A stretch of DNA of 64,000 bases from Tetranychus cinnabarinus (Eukaryota > Arthropoda > Arachnida > Trombidiformes > Tetranychidae), in the NCBI GenBank assembly GCA_022266195.1, contig WHVY01000002.1, forward strand, positions 12,353,001 to 12,417,000, written 5' to 3'. Position numbers and translations under genes: made by a program. Within the stretch, counting starts at the first letter, position 1, and each line of letters starts with the position of its first letter. This document shows, piece by piece, positions 12,089 to 21,693 of this stretch. The notes under the pieces were generated by a model. It was not told where the DNA came from and did no database searches. It worked only from the letters and a program-made list of their open reading frames with translations.

Positions 12089-13345
12089 ATGGACGTCAGG
12101 GACAAAATTCGCAAGTCATTGAACGACGCAAATGAGCCTGTGTATCGTACTCCTAATCCAGGTTTTTCACCATCGCTACCTTGTACAACTCAATTGTCAA
12201 CATCTTCCGTGACATCGCCATCTTCATCATCAGTGCCACCAATTCCAAGTTTCAATCCAGAATTATTTAAAGACATTAGTGGAGATTACTTAAAAAGTAT
12301 TCTTGCTTCTGCCAATTCAACCCCTCAAATAATCTCTAGTCATTCTTCGGGTATATCGTCACCCTCATCAAACGATGTACCCTATCTGACTCGTCAACTT
12401 GCTGAATTATTCCAACGAGAAGAAGATATTTATCGCCGTAGAAAAGATTTAGAAACACAACTGGCTGAACTTCGAGCGCAAGAAAACGATTTATTCAATC
12501 AGCGTTCTTTTTTGGTTAAACGTCTTGAATTGGTCGTTAAATCTAAACCAACCTCTCCACCTGCAAATACATCGCCAGTCTCTCTTTCCCCATCTTCTAG
12601 GTTATCAACCACAATAATTGAAAGTGTCGAGTCTGAACCGAGCGCTTATCGCCCACCAGCAATAACTGAATCAAATACTCATTTGACCAAGAAAAGGCCT
12701 GGACCAGCATCTAAGACATGTCCACCTAACCCACCAATTTCCTCGCCGATCACTTCATCAACACCACTCTCACAAACAAAAACTAACTTATTTAAAAAAC
12801 CAAGGATAGATAATGATTCTAATAAAAAACCAGTTACAAGTGGAGTTAAACAATCAAGACCACAGCCAATGAGAGCTAGAAAACGCACAGCGCCAGTAGA
12901 AGAACCTTCTGCATCTAAAGAGCAAAGATCCGGAGCCCAGCTTAAAACATCTCAACCACCTCAGCCACCTCAGCCGTCTGCAAATCAGTCTATCTCAACA
13001 AAATCAGCTTCAGAAAAACAAAAATCCTCCGCTTTATCGAGTAAACCTGATCAACAAAAGTCAAATTCACCAAAAGATATTCCCAAAGCAAACACGCCAA
13101 GTGAACCTATTGTTAAAATCAAGAAAGAACCTACATCAAAGAAAAGTGAACCTAATAAGGTTGCTAAAGATGATCATAATGAAAATCAATCAGATTCAAC
13201 AACAGGAGAGTCTAATGACGATGCTTGCTCAGATAGCGATATCTTTGTTGCTTTAGGCAGAATAAAAACTGAGTCAAGTAGCGTCAACGTTGCAAGTGTA
13301 AAAATAGAGAAGGTGAACATTAAGACGGAACCGAAAGATAAATGA
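12089..13345 (+). CDS. Coiled-coil protein with C-terminal SUMO-motif cluster (tandem paralogue 2)
   Basis: A single-exon ORF of 418 codons. Residues 1-45 match the head of the upstream paralogue. Residues ~105-150 form a charged heptad-like helix (RQLAELFQREEDIYRRRKDL...), a likely coiled coil for dimerisation. The middle is Pro/Ser/Thr-rich and low complexity. The last ~90 residues are acidic and then carry four psi-K-x-E sumoylation consensus sites (IKKE, IKTE, VKIE, IKTE), with an acid-flanked hydrophobic patch (DSDIFVAL) that resembles a SUMO-interacting motif. This layout is common in chromatin or transcription cofactors; that role is inference, and I do not recognise the family. The paralogue lacks the coiled coil and the SUMO cluster. 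Confidence 0.7.
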   Translation: MDVRDKIRKSLNDANEPVYRTPNPGFSPSLPCTTQLSTSSVTSPSSSSVPPIPSFNPELFKDISGDYLKSILASANSTPQIISSHSSGISSPSSNDVPYLTRQLAELFQREEDIYRRRKDLETQLAELRAQENDLFNQRSFLVKRLELVVKSKPTSPPANTSPVSLSPSSRLSTTIIESVESEPSAYRPPAITESNTHLTKKRPGPASKTCPPNPPISSPITSSTPLSQTKTNLFKKPRIDNDSNKKPVTSGVKQSRPQPMRARKRTAPVEEPSASKEQRSGAQLKTSQPPQPPQPSANQSISTKSASEKQKSSALSSKPDQQKSNSPKDIPKANTPSEPIVKIKKEPTSKKSEPNKVAKDDHNENQSDSTTGESNDDACSDSDIFVALGRIKTESSSVNVASVKIEKVNIKTEPKDK

Positions 13346-14954
13346 TAATTTGTTTTATTTCATGATTATCGAATTTTCAAGCGAATTGCAAAAGTCCGCA
13401 TTACATTTCTCTTTAATATGAGACTAAATTTAAAATGTATTTATACTGCAAAACTATTAGTTATTGACAATACTCGTCCTCACGCCGAGTCTAATATACT
13501 TTCAATCAATTAAACTTGGTTATGAAAGACTTCGTAGCCATCATTAATGCTGAAAATAATGCTGATTTTACTTTTAGTCTAGAATAAGTTAGTTTATTTC
13601 CAGTTTCTCAGCTAATAAGTTTCATTGTCAATCATAAGTTCAGTTGCAATAAATTACATATTCATAGTAAAGATATCTCATTCCATTTAAAAAGCAGGAC
13701 AATTTTCATCCAACACTATATTTGAACTACTTATAATTTTTGCATCAATAACCTCATCAAGTAATCTAAATTTTGCTCAAAAAGCTGTTTTTAGTTGCTT
13801 GTCAAACATTGAGCTGTGATCCTATTCATGACAAGTTTCTGTTATTAAATTGAATGATTGAAGTGCTACATGGTACAATAATTGTACAGATCATTGTGTA
13901 AAAAGTCAAATCTTGTATTCTGTATTCTTTAATCGCATTCTGTATTTACATTAGCTAAAACCGTTAAAAATATTAACCGCTATCAGTTTGCTTTATAAAT
14001 GATCCAGTATCAATAATAAATTTCGATAGTGGCTTCTCATTCCAAAATCAGTAGTTAAACCAGATTGAATCGTTATCAAATGGAAAAATAAATTGATGCT
14101 TGAATCTAAAAGTACTATTCAACCACAGAAGACGAAGAAAATGAACCGTGGTGAAGATCAGCAGATGATGAAATTTTGGCTCTAATTGGTTCATTCACAA
14201 TTCATCCCGGAACATTAATACAAGGTTTAAATTTTAAATGAAAATATCAAATCAAATATATTAACTATTAACTATTCAGTCAATCCACATTTATATGGTT
14301 CGAATTTTAATACAAAGCCAATATAAAATGAATCACTTCTAAAATCAAGCAATAAAAGGTTTATCAAAGTTGATTATTCAATTTTGCTCTTTATTCATGG
14401 ATAGCGTGCCTAGAAATTATGACTAATTCTTACATTATCAAATTGTCGAAGATTTCATCTCTTTCCGTTTTATGAAACTTCATTTTAGAGCTATTTAACT
14501 ATTTTATTCAAGAGCTTTGACAAGCGATTTTCAAGTCTTCATTAGTTATAGTTAAATGTAGCTCATATCGCACAGGTCTTGAATTTTATAACTAATTATT
14601 CTATTAAAATTCTCAATACCCAGCTCAGACATATTTTGATGAGGAATAAACCTAATGGATCAAACCTTTTTCCCAATAGATTATTCATCCGAAAGGCTAA
14701 GTATTAATGAAACGTTTTGACGAGACAATTTAATGTAAAATAAAAACACGAATGGATTCTCGATGTGAATTAACTACAATTACTTCCAGCAAAGATTCAT
14801 GATGATCAATGGGTTAGATTTCAATTCAAGGTCTCTGTCAAATACAAGGCTAGATTACGCAAATCGTAAGAAAGGCGTTTATAAAGTAATTTAAAATAAT
14901 CAAGCAGTTTAAGCAGAAAAGTTATTTTATTGAAGGTTAGATTGAAACACTGTT
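13346..14954. other. Intergenic stretch
   Basis: This is the 3' flank of the coiled-coil gene and the distal 3' flank of the minus-strand SPS2 copy A. I see no supported gene, RNA or repeat. Confidence 0.45.
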
Positions 14955-15012
14955 GAGTGGCATCAGTAAATTAGACTCTGTTACCAGGTTTATCTAATTC
15001 ACATCATAAGAT
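14955..15012 (-). promoter_or_regulatory. SECIS element of SPS2 copy A
   Basis: Read on the minus strand, the 3' UTR contains the 5' quartet ATGA (15007-15004). Twelve bases later there is an unpaired AA, then an apical CTG-GTAA-CAG mini-stem. The complementary arm TCTAATT pairs with AATTAGA, and the 3' quartet TGA lies within CTGATG (14966-14961). This is the architecture of a eukaryotic SECIS, probably form 2 because of the extra apical stem. It lies about 170-225 bases after the stop codon, and an identical copy follows SPS2 copy B. It would recruit SBP2 and the selenocysteine-specific elongation factor to decode the in-frame TGA. Confidence 0.85.
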
Positions 15013-15180
15013 ACAATCTTCTTCAATAATATAAAATGAAGATGGAGATGATGATTGAAATTGTGATAATTGAAAGTTTAGAAGAAAAGAAATTAAAGAA
15101 AATTATTAGTTGAAAGATACAATTAATTTGTTAGTAATCAGAATATTTGTTTCTGTTGAATTTTTCCATTTTTGTTTGTT

Positions 15181-16780
15181 TTACCATAGTTCACCATCTT
15201 TTTCTTTACTAGGCACTTCGATAACTCTAGGTTTATCAATTATTCGAGCAGTTCTATTTCCTTTCTCTACAATGCCAATAATCCAAGCTGAATATCCTTC
15301 TTGCTTTTCAATATCTTTACAAAAAGCAGCCGCTTGTTCTCGTGGTAAACAAATTAACAACCCACCAGAGGTTTCAGGAGAGTATCCTTGTAATAATTGG
15401 AACATACTGCTACAAGCTCTACCAACTGCAGCCATTTTAGCAATGATGGGTAGATTGTGAATAACAAAGGAAACTTCATTTTTTTGGTTTTTTGCTAAAT
15501 TTTGAGCATGACCAAGAATACCGAATCCTGTTACATCGGTAGCACCATGAGCATTATATTTATGCATAAGACGTGCACCTAAAAACATAAAAATTATAAA
15601 TTAACAACATGAGGTATAATGAAATATAATCATCATCAATACTTACCAACTCTATTCAATCTACTCATGCTGTCCATTGCTCGAAGATATGCTTTTCTTA
15701 CGTCTTCGTCCGAAACAACAAGTTTAATTCTATCCCATCGTTCAGGATAAGATTCCAACCATTGATATGAATGAACAGCAGCTTGTGTCCCTAATGGCTT
15801 AGTTAACACAAGGACATCTCCAGCAACGGCACTATCGGGACTGTATTGCAGAAAATTAGCTAACTTCAAACAAAACTGAAAATGTGATCTTATAACTTAC
15901 ATTATTAGCTCATTTGGTTTGCAAACAGTTGAAGCAACTCCACCAACAGTTACCCAAGGATTTTGAACTGTTTGACCTCCAGTCACTCGAGTATCAGCCT
16001 CATATGCACAATCCTAAGCACAAAAACAATATCAATACGTCTGATAAATGAGGACAAAAAGTTTCATAAATATGATCAATAAATACCCTAAATCCTTTAA
16101 TCATAATAGGAATAACCGTATCTCGTTCCTTTTCGCTCATTTTAGTACTTATTCCTAAAATCATGAGCATATTGTCACATTCGTAGATACCTTCAGCGTA
16201 CAAATCACTGAGGACGTTGGCACAGGCAATTTTGCCCATTACATAAGGATCATCTATCAGTGGATAGAAGAAATCAACTGTTTGAACCATCAGAAGACTT
16301 CCATGTCTGATTGGTGTTACACTACTGTCCATACCAATACCTAAAGTTAAAGAAAGAGTGAATATTGGACATAAAGATGAAAACAAACACAATGAGATAC
16401 ATGTTATTAGCCATGCTTTCAATATGCATGACAATAGACATAAAATTGTTAAAAGTTCATTATCAATGAGTTATCCTCATTCTTTTCTTACCAATTTTTG
16501 GAAGTTTTGTTTGTTTTAGAGTAGAAGTGGGTGATAAAGAAGAAGATGAAGATGAAGTATGATGAGTTGAATTGTCATTGAGTCCCTCAAGAAGTTTATC
16601 CAGAGTTTCCTGAGGAACCTTGCAACCTCAGCCTCTCAATTCGGCGAATTTGGTCAACCGGAATGAAGGATCTAAACCATATTCTTCCGGGTCAAAAGGT
16701 TTATGAACAGCATCAAGAGAAGGTCCAGAGACTTCTAGTTCAACGGCTTGCAAGGCCAAATCAAGAGTATTATTATCCAT
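15181..16780 (-). CDS. SPS2: Selenophosphate synthetase 2, selenocysteine-containing (copy A)
   Basis: The enzyme makes selenophosphate from selenide and ATP for selenocysteine synthesis. Exons (minus): 16780-16492, 16340-16087, 16013-15901, 15840-15647, 15578-15181; introns of 149, 73, 60 and 68 bp with GT-AG ends; 415 residues. The catalytic loop reads ELRG-TGA-GCKVPQET. The TGA at 16628-16630 is in frame and sits at the Sec/Cys site, followed by the conserved Lys. TPIRHG, TVDFFYP, DPYVMG, VTGGQTVQNPW and the metal-binding TDVTGFG are present. The start is taken at the MDNN Met (16780), matching copy B; an upstream in-frame hydrophobic stretch is probably 5' UTR or intron. Unlike copy B it deviates at conserved loops (LYAEGIYECD for LYAMGVTECD; EADTRVTGG for EAGTSVTGG), so activity may be altered. 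Confidence 0.9.
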
Positions 16781-17506
16781 TGTAAAACCAACTTGAGTAG
16801 TTTCAATTATTATTGGCGTTAAAATTACACAAAAGCAGATTACAAAACTGAAAGTTAATAAAGTAAACTTCACAATGGTAAATTAAGAAGCAAGGATGGT
16901 GTTTAAATACGATTTCCAGTACGAGCTCTTTCATGTCTTTGAGGGAAAAGCAGTTCCCCTCGATGCGCATTAAACTAAAAGGCTAAAAATTATTACATAA
17001 AGATTAATCTTGCACACATCTTTCTCTGCTTTAAGAAGCAATACTTTAAAAATAAATTGCTCTGAGGCGACTTGTTTTTGAAACTTAGTATTGAGACAGC
17101 GAATAAGGACACATGCTGATACTTAAAATCGTTTTAAGTATTAAACAAGCTCGCAATTTTATGGGAATCCCCAAGACTAGTGCATCAACAACTTTAATTG
17201 GTACTGTTGCTGTCTACAATCTTGTTGTTTGATTTCATGTTGCAGATTAAGAAAATCATAGATGCTAGACGATTACATCATACTAATCCGTCTACCTTTT
17301 TTATCGTTAGGTGCTTAACTGCTTGCATCAAAGTTGCATGATCAATTTTAAAAAGTTGAATTGTTGAAGCAGAGTTTCAGTGGCATTCAATTTTTAATAA
17401 TAAATATGATATCTAACATTTGCAAAGAATTACATTGTAATGAAAGTAAATAAAGGAAGGCGATTGGAAAATATATATTTATTGAAGTTTAGATTGAAAC
17501 ACTGTT
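16781..17506. other. Spacer between the two SPS2 genes
   Basis: It holds the promoter and 5' UTR side of SPS2 copy A and the distal 3' flank of copy B. No ORF or repeat of note was seen. Confidence 0.5.
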
Positions 17507-17564
17507 GAGTGGCATCAGTAAATTAGACTCTGTTACCAGGTTTATCTAATTCACATCATAAGAT
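17507..17564 (-). promoter_or_regulatory. SECIS element of SPS2 copy B
   Basis: The core quartets and apical arm are the same as in copy A: ATGA at 17559-17556, the AATTAGA/TCTAATT stem, the CTG-GTAA-CAG apical stem, and CTGATG at 17518-17513. The sequence is essentially identical between copies over this element, while the stretch between it and the stop codon has diverged. Confidence 0.85.
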
Positions 17565-17751
17565 ACAATCTTCTTCAATAATATAAAATGAAGATGGAGA
17601 TGATGATTGAAATTGTGATAATTGAAAGTTACGAAAAAAAGGAATTGAAAAAAGTATATAAGTTGAAAGATACAATCAATCAGTTAGTAATTAGAATATT
17701 TGTTTCTTTTTTGTTGAATCAAACAGTTGAATTTTTTAAATTTTGTTTGTT

Positions 17752-19349
17752 TTACCATAGTTCACCATCTTTTTCTTTACTAGGCACTTCGATAACTCTA
17801 GGTTTATCAATTATTCGAGCAGTTCTATTTCCTTTCTCTACAATGCCAATAATCCAAGCTGAATATCCTTCTTGCTTTTCAATATCTTTACAAAAAGCAG
17901 CCGCTTGTTCTCGTGGTAAACAAATTAACAACCCACCAGAGGTTTCAGGAGAGTATCCTTGTAATAATTGGAACATACTGCTACAAGCTCTACCAACTGC
18001 AGCCATTTTAGCAATGATGGGTAGATTGTGAATAACAAAGGAAACTTCATTTTTTTGGTTTTTTGCTAAATTTTGAGCATGACCAAGAATACCGAATCCT
18101 GTTACATCGGTAGCACCATGAGCATTATATTTATGCATAAGACGTGCACCTAAAAACATAAAAATTATAAATTAACAACATGAGGTATAATGAAATATAA
18201 TCATCATCAATACTCACCAACTCTATTCAATCTACTCATGCTGTCCATTGCTCGTAGATATGCTTTTCTTACGTCTTCGTCCGAGACAACGAGCTTAATT
18301 CTGTTCCATCGTTCAGGATATTCTAGCCATTGATATGAATGAACAGCAACTTGAGTTCCTAAAGGTTTAGTTAACACAAGGACATCTCCCACAATGGCAC
18401 TGTCAGGACTGAATATAAAAAACTATTAAGTATAGAACGTAAAAATTGATTGGCTAATCATCTCACATAAGATATTCATTTGGTTGACAAACACTTGAGG
18501 CAACACCACCAATAGTCAACCAAGGATTTTGTACAGTTTGTCCACCCGTTACACTTGTGCCAGCTTCATATGCACAATCCTAAAAGAGTGATGTAGCAAA
18601 ATTAAAAATAATGTTTTGATGAAAAGTTCAAAAGCAAAATCATCTATTTACCCTAAAACCTTTGATCATGATAGGAACAACTGTATCCCGTTCTTTTTCA
18701 CTCATTTTCTGACTTACAGCCAAGATCATTAGCATGTTATCACATTCAGTAACACCCATAGCATATAAGTCACTGAGAACGTTTGCACAGGCAATTTTTC
18801 CCATCACATAAGGATCATCAACCAGAGGGTAAAAAAAATCAACTGTTTGAACTAACAAAAGACTTCCATGTCTGATTGGTGTTATACTGCTATCCATACC
18901 AATACCTAAAGTTAAAGAAAAGTTAGATTTGCGAATTTCATAAAAGATTGGTAGATTAAATGTCATGAACAGAAAAGTTTCAAAGCGGCAATGTAAGTAT
19001 TTTCAATAAAAAGTTATGTTAAAATCGCTTTCCAATGTCTTTTTTTACCTATCTTTGGCAATCCCATATGTTGGTGCATAAAATATGATGGAGATGAAGG
19101 CGATGAAGTTGCAGATGAAGATGAAGTTTGATGAGTATGATTTTCGTCCAGTCCCTCAAGAAGCCGAGCCAAGGTTTCCTGAGGAACTTTACACCCTCAT
19201 CCTCTCAATTCGGCAAATTTAGTAAGCCGAAATGATGGATCTAAATTATGTTCCTCAGGATCAAAAGGCTTATGAATGGCAATATGAGGGGACCCAGAGA
19301 CTTCTAACTCGACAGCCTGCAAGGCAGCACTGTGAGCACCATGATCCAT
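17752..19349 (-). CDS. SPS2: Selenophosphate synthetase 2, selenocysteine-containing (copy B)
   Basis: Exons (minus): 19349-19049, 18905-18652, 18579-18467, 18408-18218, 18149-17752; 418 residues, with the same intron positions and phases as copy A. The Sec site reads ELRG-TGA-GCKVPQET with TGA at 19197-19199. The family motifs are the canonical ones (LYAMGVTECDNM, EAGTSVTGGQTVQNPW, IPDSAIVGD, TDVTGFGILGHAQNLA), so this copy looks fully functional. The last 132 codons encode the same protein as copy A. The start is the MDHG Met, just after a possible splice acceptor (acttcag). A nested hAT-type MITE ends 94 bp upstream of this start and may sit in or near the promoter. Confidence 0.92.
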
Positions 19350-19442
19350 TGTGCAACTGAAGTAGATAAACTGAATGAACAAATTGAAACAATTGATCAA
19401 CTTGATGCAACACAAAGCATTTATTAACCAGAAGATGTACTT

Positions 19443-19881
19443 TAGAGTTGGACGATAACAATAAAAATATCGATAGTTATCGATAAATTAGATAAAACAA
19501 TATATCGATAACTTTTTTGAGTTATCGATAAACATTAACATAGAGATACGTTGGTTAGTATAACCAGTAACTGTGGTTCTCCCCCAGTTACAAATAACCG
19601 GTTACTTGCTGGTTACAAATTTCTTACCGCCAAATTCAAAAATAAAAAGTTTAATTTTCCATCTTTTATCAGCGCCATCTATTAATGTATTTAGAAATCT
19701 GTCGTTTACTTTCTTTTCAAATTTCCCTCTCAATGTAACCAGCAAGTAACCGGTTATTTTGTAACCGGTTAAAGTAACTGGTTATAGTAACCATACTTGT
19801 TTACTTTTCTACCCCCTTTAACCAAGTAATCGGTTACCAGTAACCAACTGGTCTCTATTTTCCAGTTATCGTCCAACTCTA
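19443..19881. mobile_element. Non-autonomous hAT-type element with 8-bp target duplication
   Basis: Perfect 17-bp terminal inverted repeats TAGAGTTGGACGATAAC lie at 19443-19459 and 19865-19881. They are flanked by the direct repeat ATGTACTT (19435-19442 and 19882-19889). TAGAG-type ends plus an 8-bp duplication are hallmarks of hAT transposons. The left arm is full of ATCGAT-type palindromes. A second element (19541-19857) lies inside it. Confidence 0.88.
19541..19857. mobile_element. TAGAGA...TCTCTA MITE, nested copy
   Basis: A 317-bp unit with imperfect inverted ends (TAGAGA..CGTTGGTTA / TAACCAACTGGTCTCTA) and internal GGTTAC/GTAACC palindromes. It closely matches the separate copy at 33860-34200. 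No flanking duplication is visible for this copy, so it is either an old nested insertion or a fused part of the outer element. Confidence 0.7.
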
Positions 19882-19914
19882 ATGTACTTTGTTCCCCAAA
19901 GATAGCCCCAGACC

Positions 19915-19956
19915 CAAAGAGTGAAGTAACCAAAGAGTAAGTTACTTTACTCTTTG
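19915..19956. mobile_element. 42-bp palindromic micro-element CAAAGAGT...ACTCTTTG
   Basis: It starts CAAAGAGT and ends ACTCTTTG, with an internal CAAAGAGTAA repeat. It is flanked by the 8-bp direct repeat CCCAGACC (19907-19914 and 19957-19964). It is one of three such elements in the window. Confidence 0.7.
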
Positions 19957-20110
19957 CCCAGACCCAGTTTAATGAACAAATAGGACAAATAAAATGCCCT
20001 TAACATTGCCATCTGTTGATAGAATTCTAATTTAACACTAAACACATTTTTAAATAATTAATATGATAGCTAATGCATTAATGTATTAATAATTAGTATA
20101 TTAGCTCGAT

Positions 20111-20276
20111 GATGAAGGTGGCTGGTGTCGGAATAATTGAGACATTAAGAATGCAAAAATGTGGTCAAAATTAGGTATAATTATAGTTTTCGAGTCATAG
20201 TCTTCCTACCATGAGAAACAATTAAGACTTCTGATCAGAAAAATTAACTAACTATACATTACATGTAATATTTCAA
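20111..20276. repeat. Dispersed ~170-bp repeat, copy 1
   Basis: It begins GATGAAGGTGGCTGGTGTCGG and includes TTTTCGAGTCATA, CTTCCTACCATGAGAAACAA and TAACTAACTATACATT. It matches 27051-27235 at roughly 85 percent by eye. No terminal inverted repeats were seen. Confidence 0.65.
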
Positions 20277-20348
20277 AGTAAATTAATGCATAATATTAAT
20301 GTATATATGATATTTGATAAAGGTCGGTTTCGCTCTTTTTAGTCTTAT

Positions 20349-21297
20349 TCACATCTTTACCTTCTCCTGAATCCCCTCCTTGACCAGAGACAGCACCTCG
20401 ATTGTTGAAGAGAGATTTAAATTTTGCTTCTGATGATCTTGTAACACTATTATCCTGAAGTAATATATATACGAGGTGTTCAAACGGGTAGGTTAAACTT
20501 TGTGGCTTCATATCTCGAGAAATAGGCTCCAGATTGCGGTCATTTTTATTTTATATTAATTAGCTTTATCAGGAATTTACAATTATCTAAAAGACAGAAT
20601 GGAAGGAAGATGAAGATAAGAGATGAGGATATAGATGGATGATGAAGATGGAGTAAAAGATGAAAGGTAAATCTTATAAAAAAAGAGTAAAAAATGTGAA
20701 AAAATCTCTACATTCTGGAGATACCAAGCAATACGGTTACAGAACTTAAATCCCTTTTTCATTTTCTTCATAAGCTATTTCATGCAATTTTTAAATCAAT
20801 ATGCACTAGTTTATGATGTTGCTTTGGATTGAATAGTAGATAAAAACTAAACAGGTAAACAGTTCTTGTGATAGTGTTGGTGGTGATTGAGCTCAAGGAT
20901 CTCAATGGAATGGTGGTGAATGTTTCAGTAAAGACGAAAGATTGAAACTACACAAAAACGCTTACCCAGCTCGAAAAAGCAGTTTATAATGGGAATATAA
21001 CATTTCAATGGAAACTTGTCAAAAATTTATAGCTTCATTTTTGAAAATCGTCTGACAGCGTTGATTGTAAAGGGGTTAGGGCATTTTGAGCATCTGTATC
21101 ATTAATTCCCCATGAAAATCTATTTATGTGCAAATTTTCAGATCAATAAACAAATGAGTTCTAAAGATATAGCCGTTTACTTTTTGAACTACCCGTTTGA
21201 ACACCTTGTATGTTTTACCTCACACGATCGGACGATTTTTCAACCAAAACCTTTCCAAGAAAGCCAGTTGCTCCGGTCACAAAGACTGATTTGTTTC
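20349..21297 (-). pseudogene. Fatty acyl-CoA reductase-like Rossmann fragment split by a mariner-type element
   Basis: On the minus strand one exon (about 21297-21219) encodes SVFVTGATGFLGKVLVEK, the N-terminal NAD(P)H-binding Rossmann motif typical of fatty acyl-CoA reductases (NAD_binding_4). It ends at a good 5' splice site (GAG|GTAAAA). A 3' splice site (acttcag) at 20455 opens a second exon that joins in phase (VRIIVLQ, where the second Rossmann strand is expected) but stops at 20349-20351. The intron is filled by a 737-bp transposon. Nothing of the catalytic or C-terminal domain is visible, so this is a truncated copy. SDR-type relatives are possible alternatives. Confidence 0.5.
20472..21208. 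mobile_element. Non-autonomous Tc1/mariner-type element
   Basis: The ends C(G/A)AGGTGTTCAAACGGGTAG are inverted over about 22 bp with one mismatch, and the element is flanked by TA on each side (20470-20471, 21209-21210). The 737-bp interior has no transposase-like ORF. It sits in the presumed intron of the FAR-like fragment. Confidence 0.78.
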
Positions 21298-21693
21298 GAT
21301 AAAATGAAGTGATGTTAAGATGAAACTAATAGTCAAAAATGAAGTAAAAGAAATACATTAATGATGGAGAGTCAGAACACAGGAGACTCAGAAGTGATGA
21401 GATTTGAGCATTCTATTTTTAACTAAAATACCTGTAAGATAACTATACATTAATTCAATGCGACTGTATTAATTCATGTATAATGCCTTTCTTTTTTCTT
21501 CAGGTACTATCATCAGCGAATGATGATTACTTTGCTTATTGATCTACCTGTTTACAAAATTGTTCAACTTTTTTAACCAGTAAATGGTAAAGTTTATTAT
21601 TAAAATCATTTATTCAATCATGTTGAAAACAAGGTTAAGGGGTTAAGGTTAACACATAAAAAATTTAAGGTGAAAACGAGAATAATTCAATTT

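Noticed and set aside
16628..16630. TGA as a nonsense mutation in SPS2
   Set aside because: It falls exactly at the Sec/Cys catalytic site, recurs in copy B, and both copies have a SECIS in the 3' UTR.
16781..16873. Signal-peptide-like N-terminal extension of SPS2 copy A
   Set aside because: Not conserved with copy B in sequence; SPS enzymes are cytosolic; more likely 5' UTR or intron read in frame.
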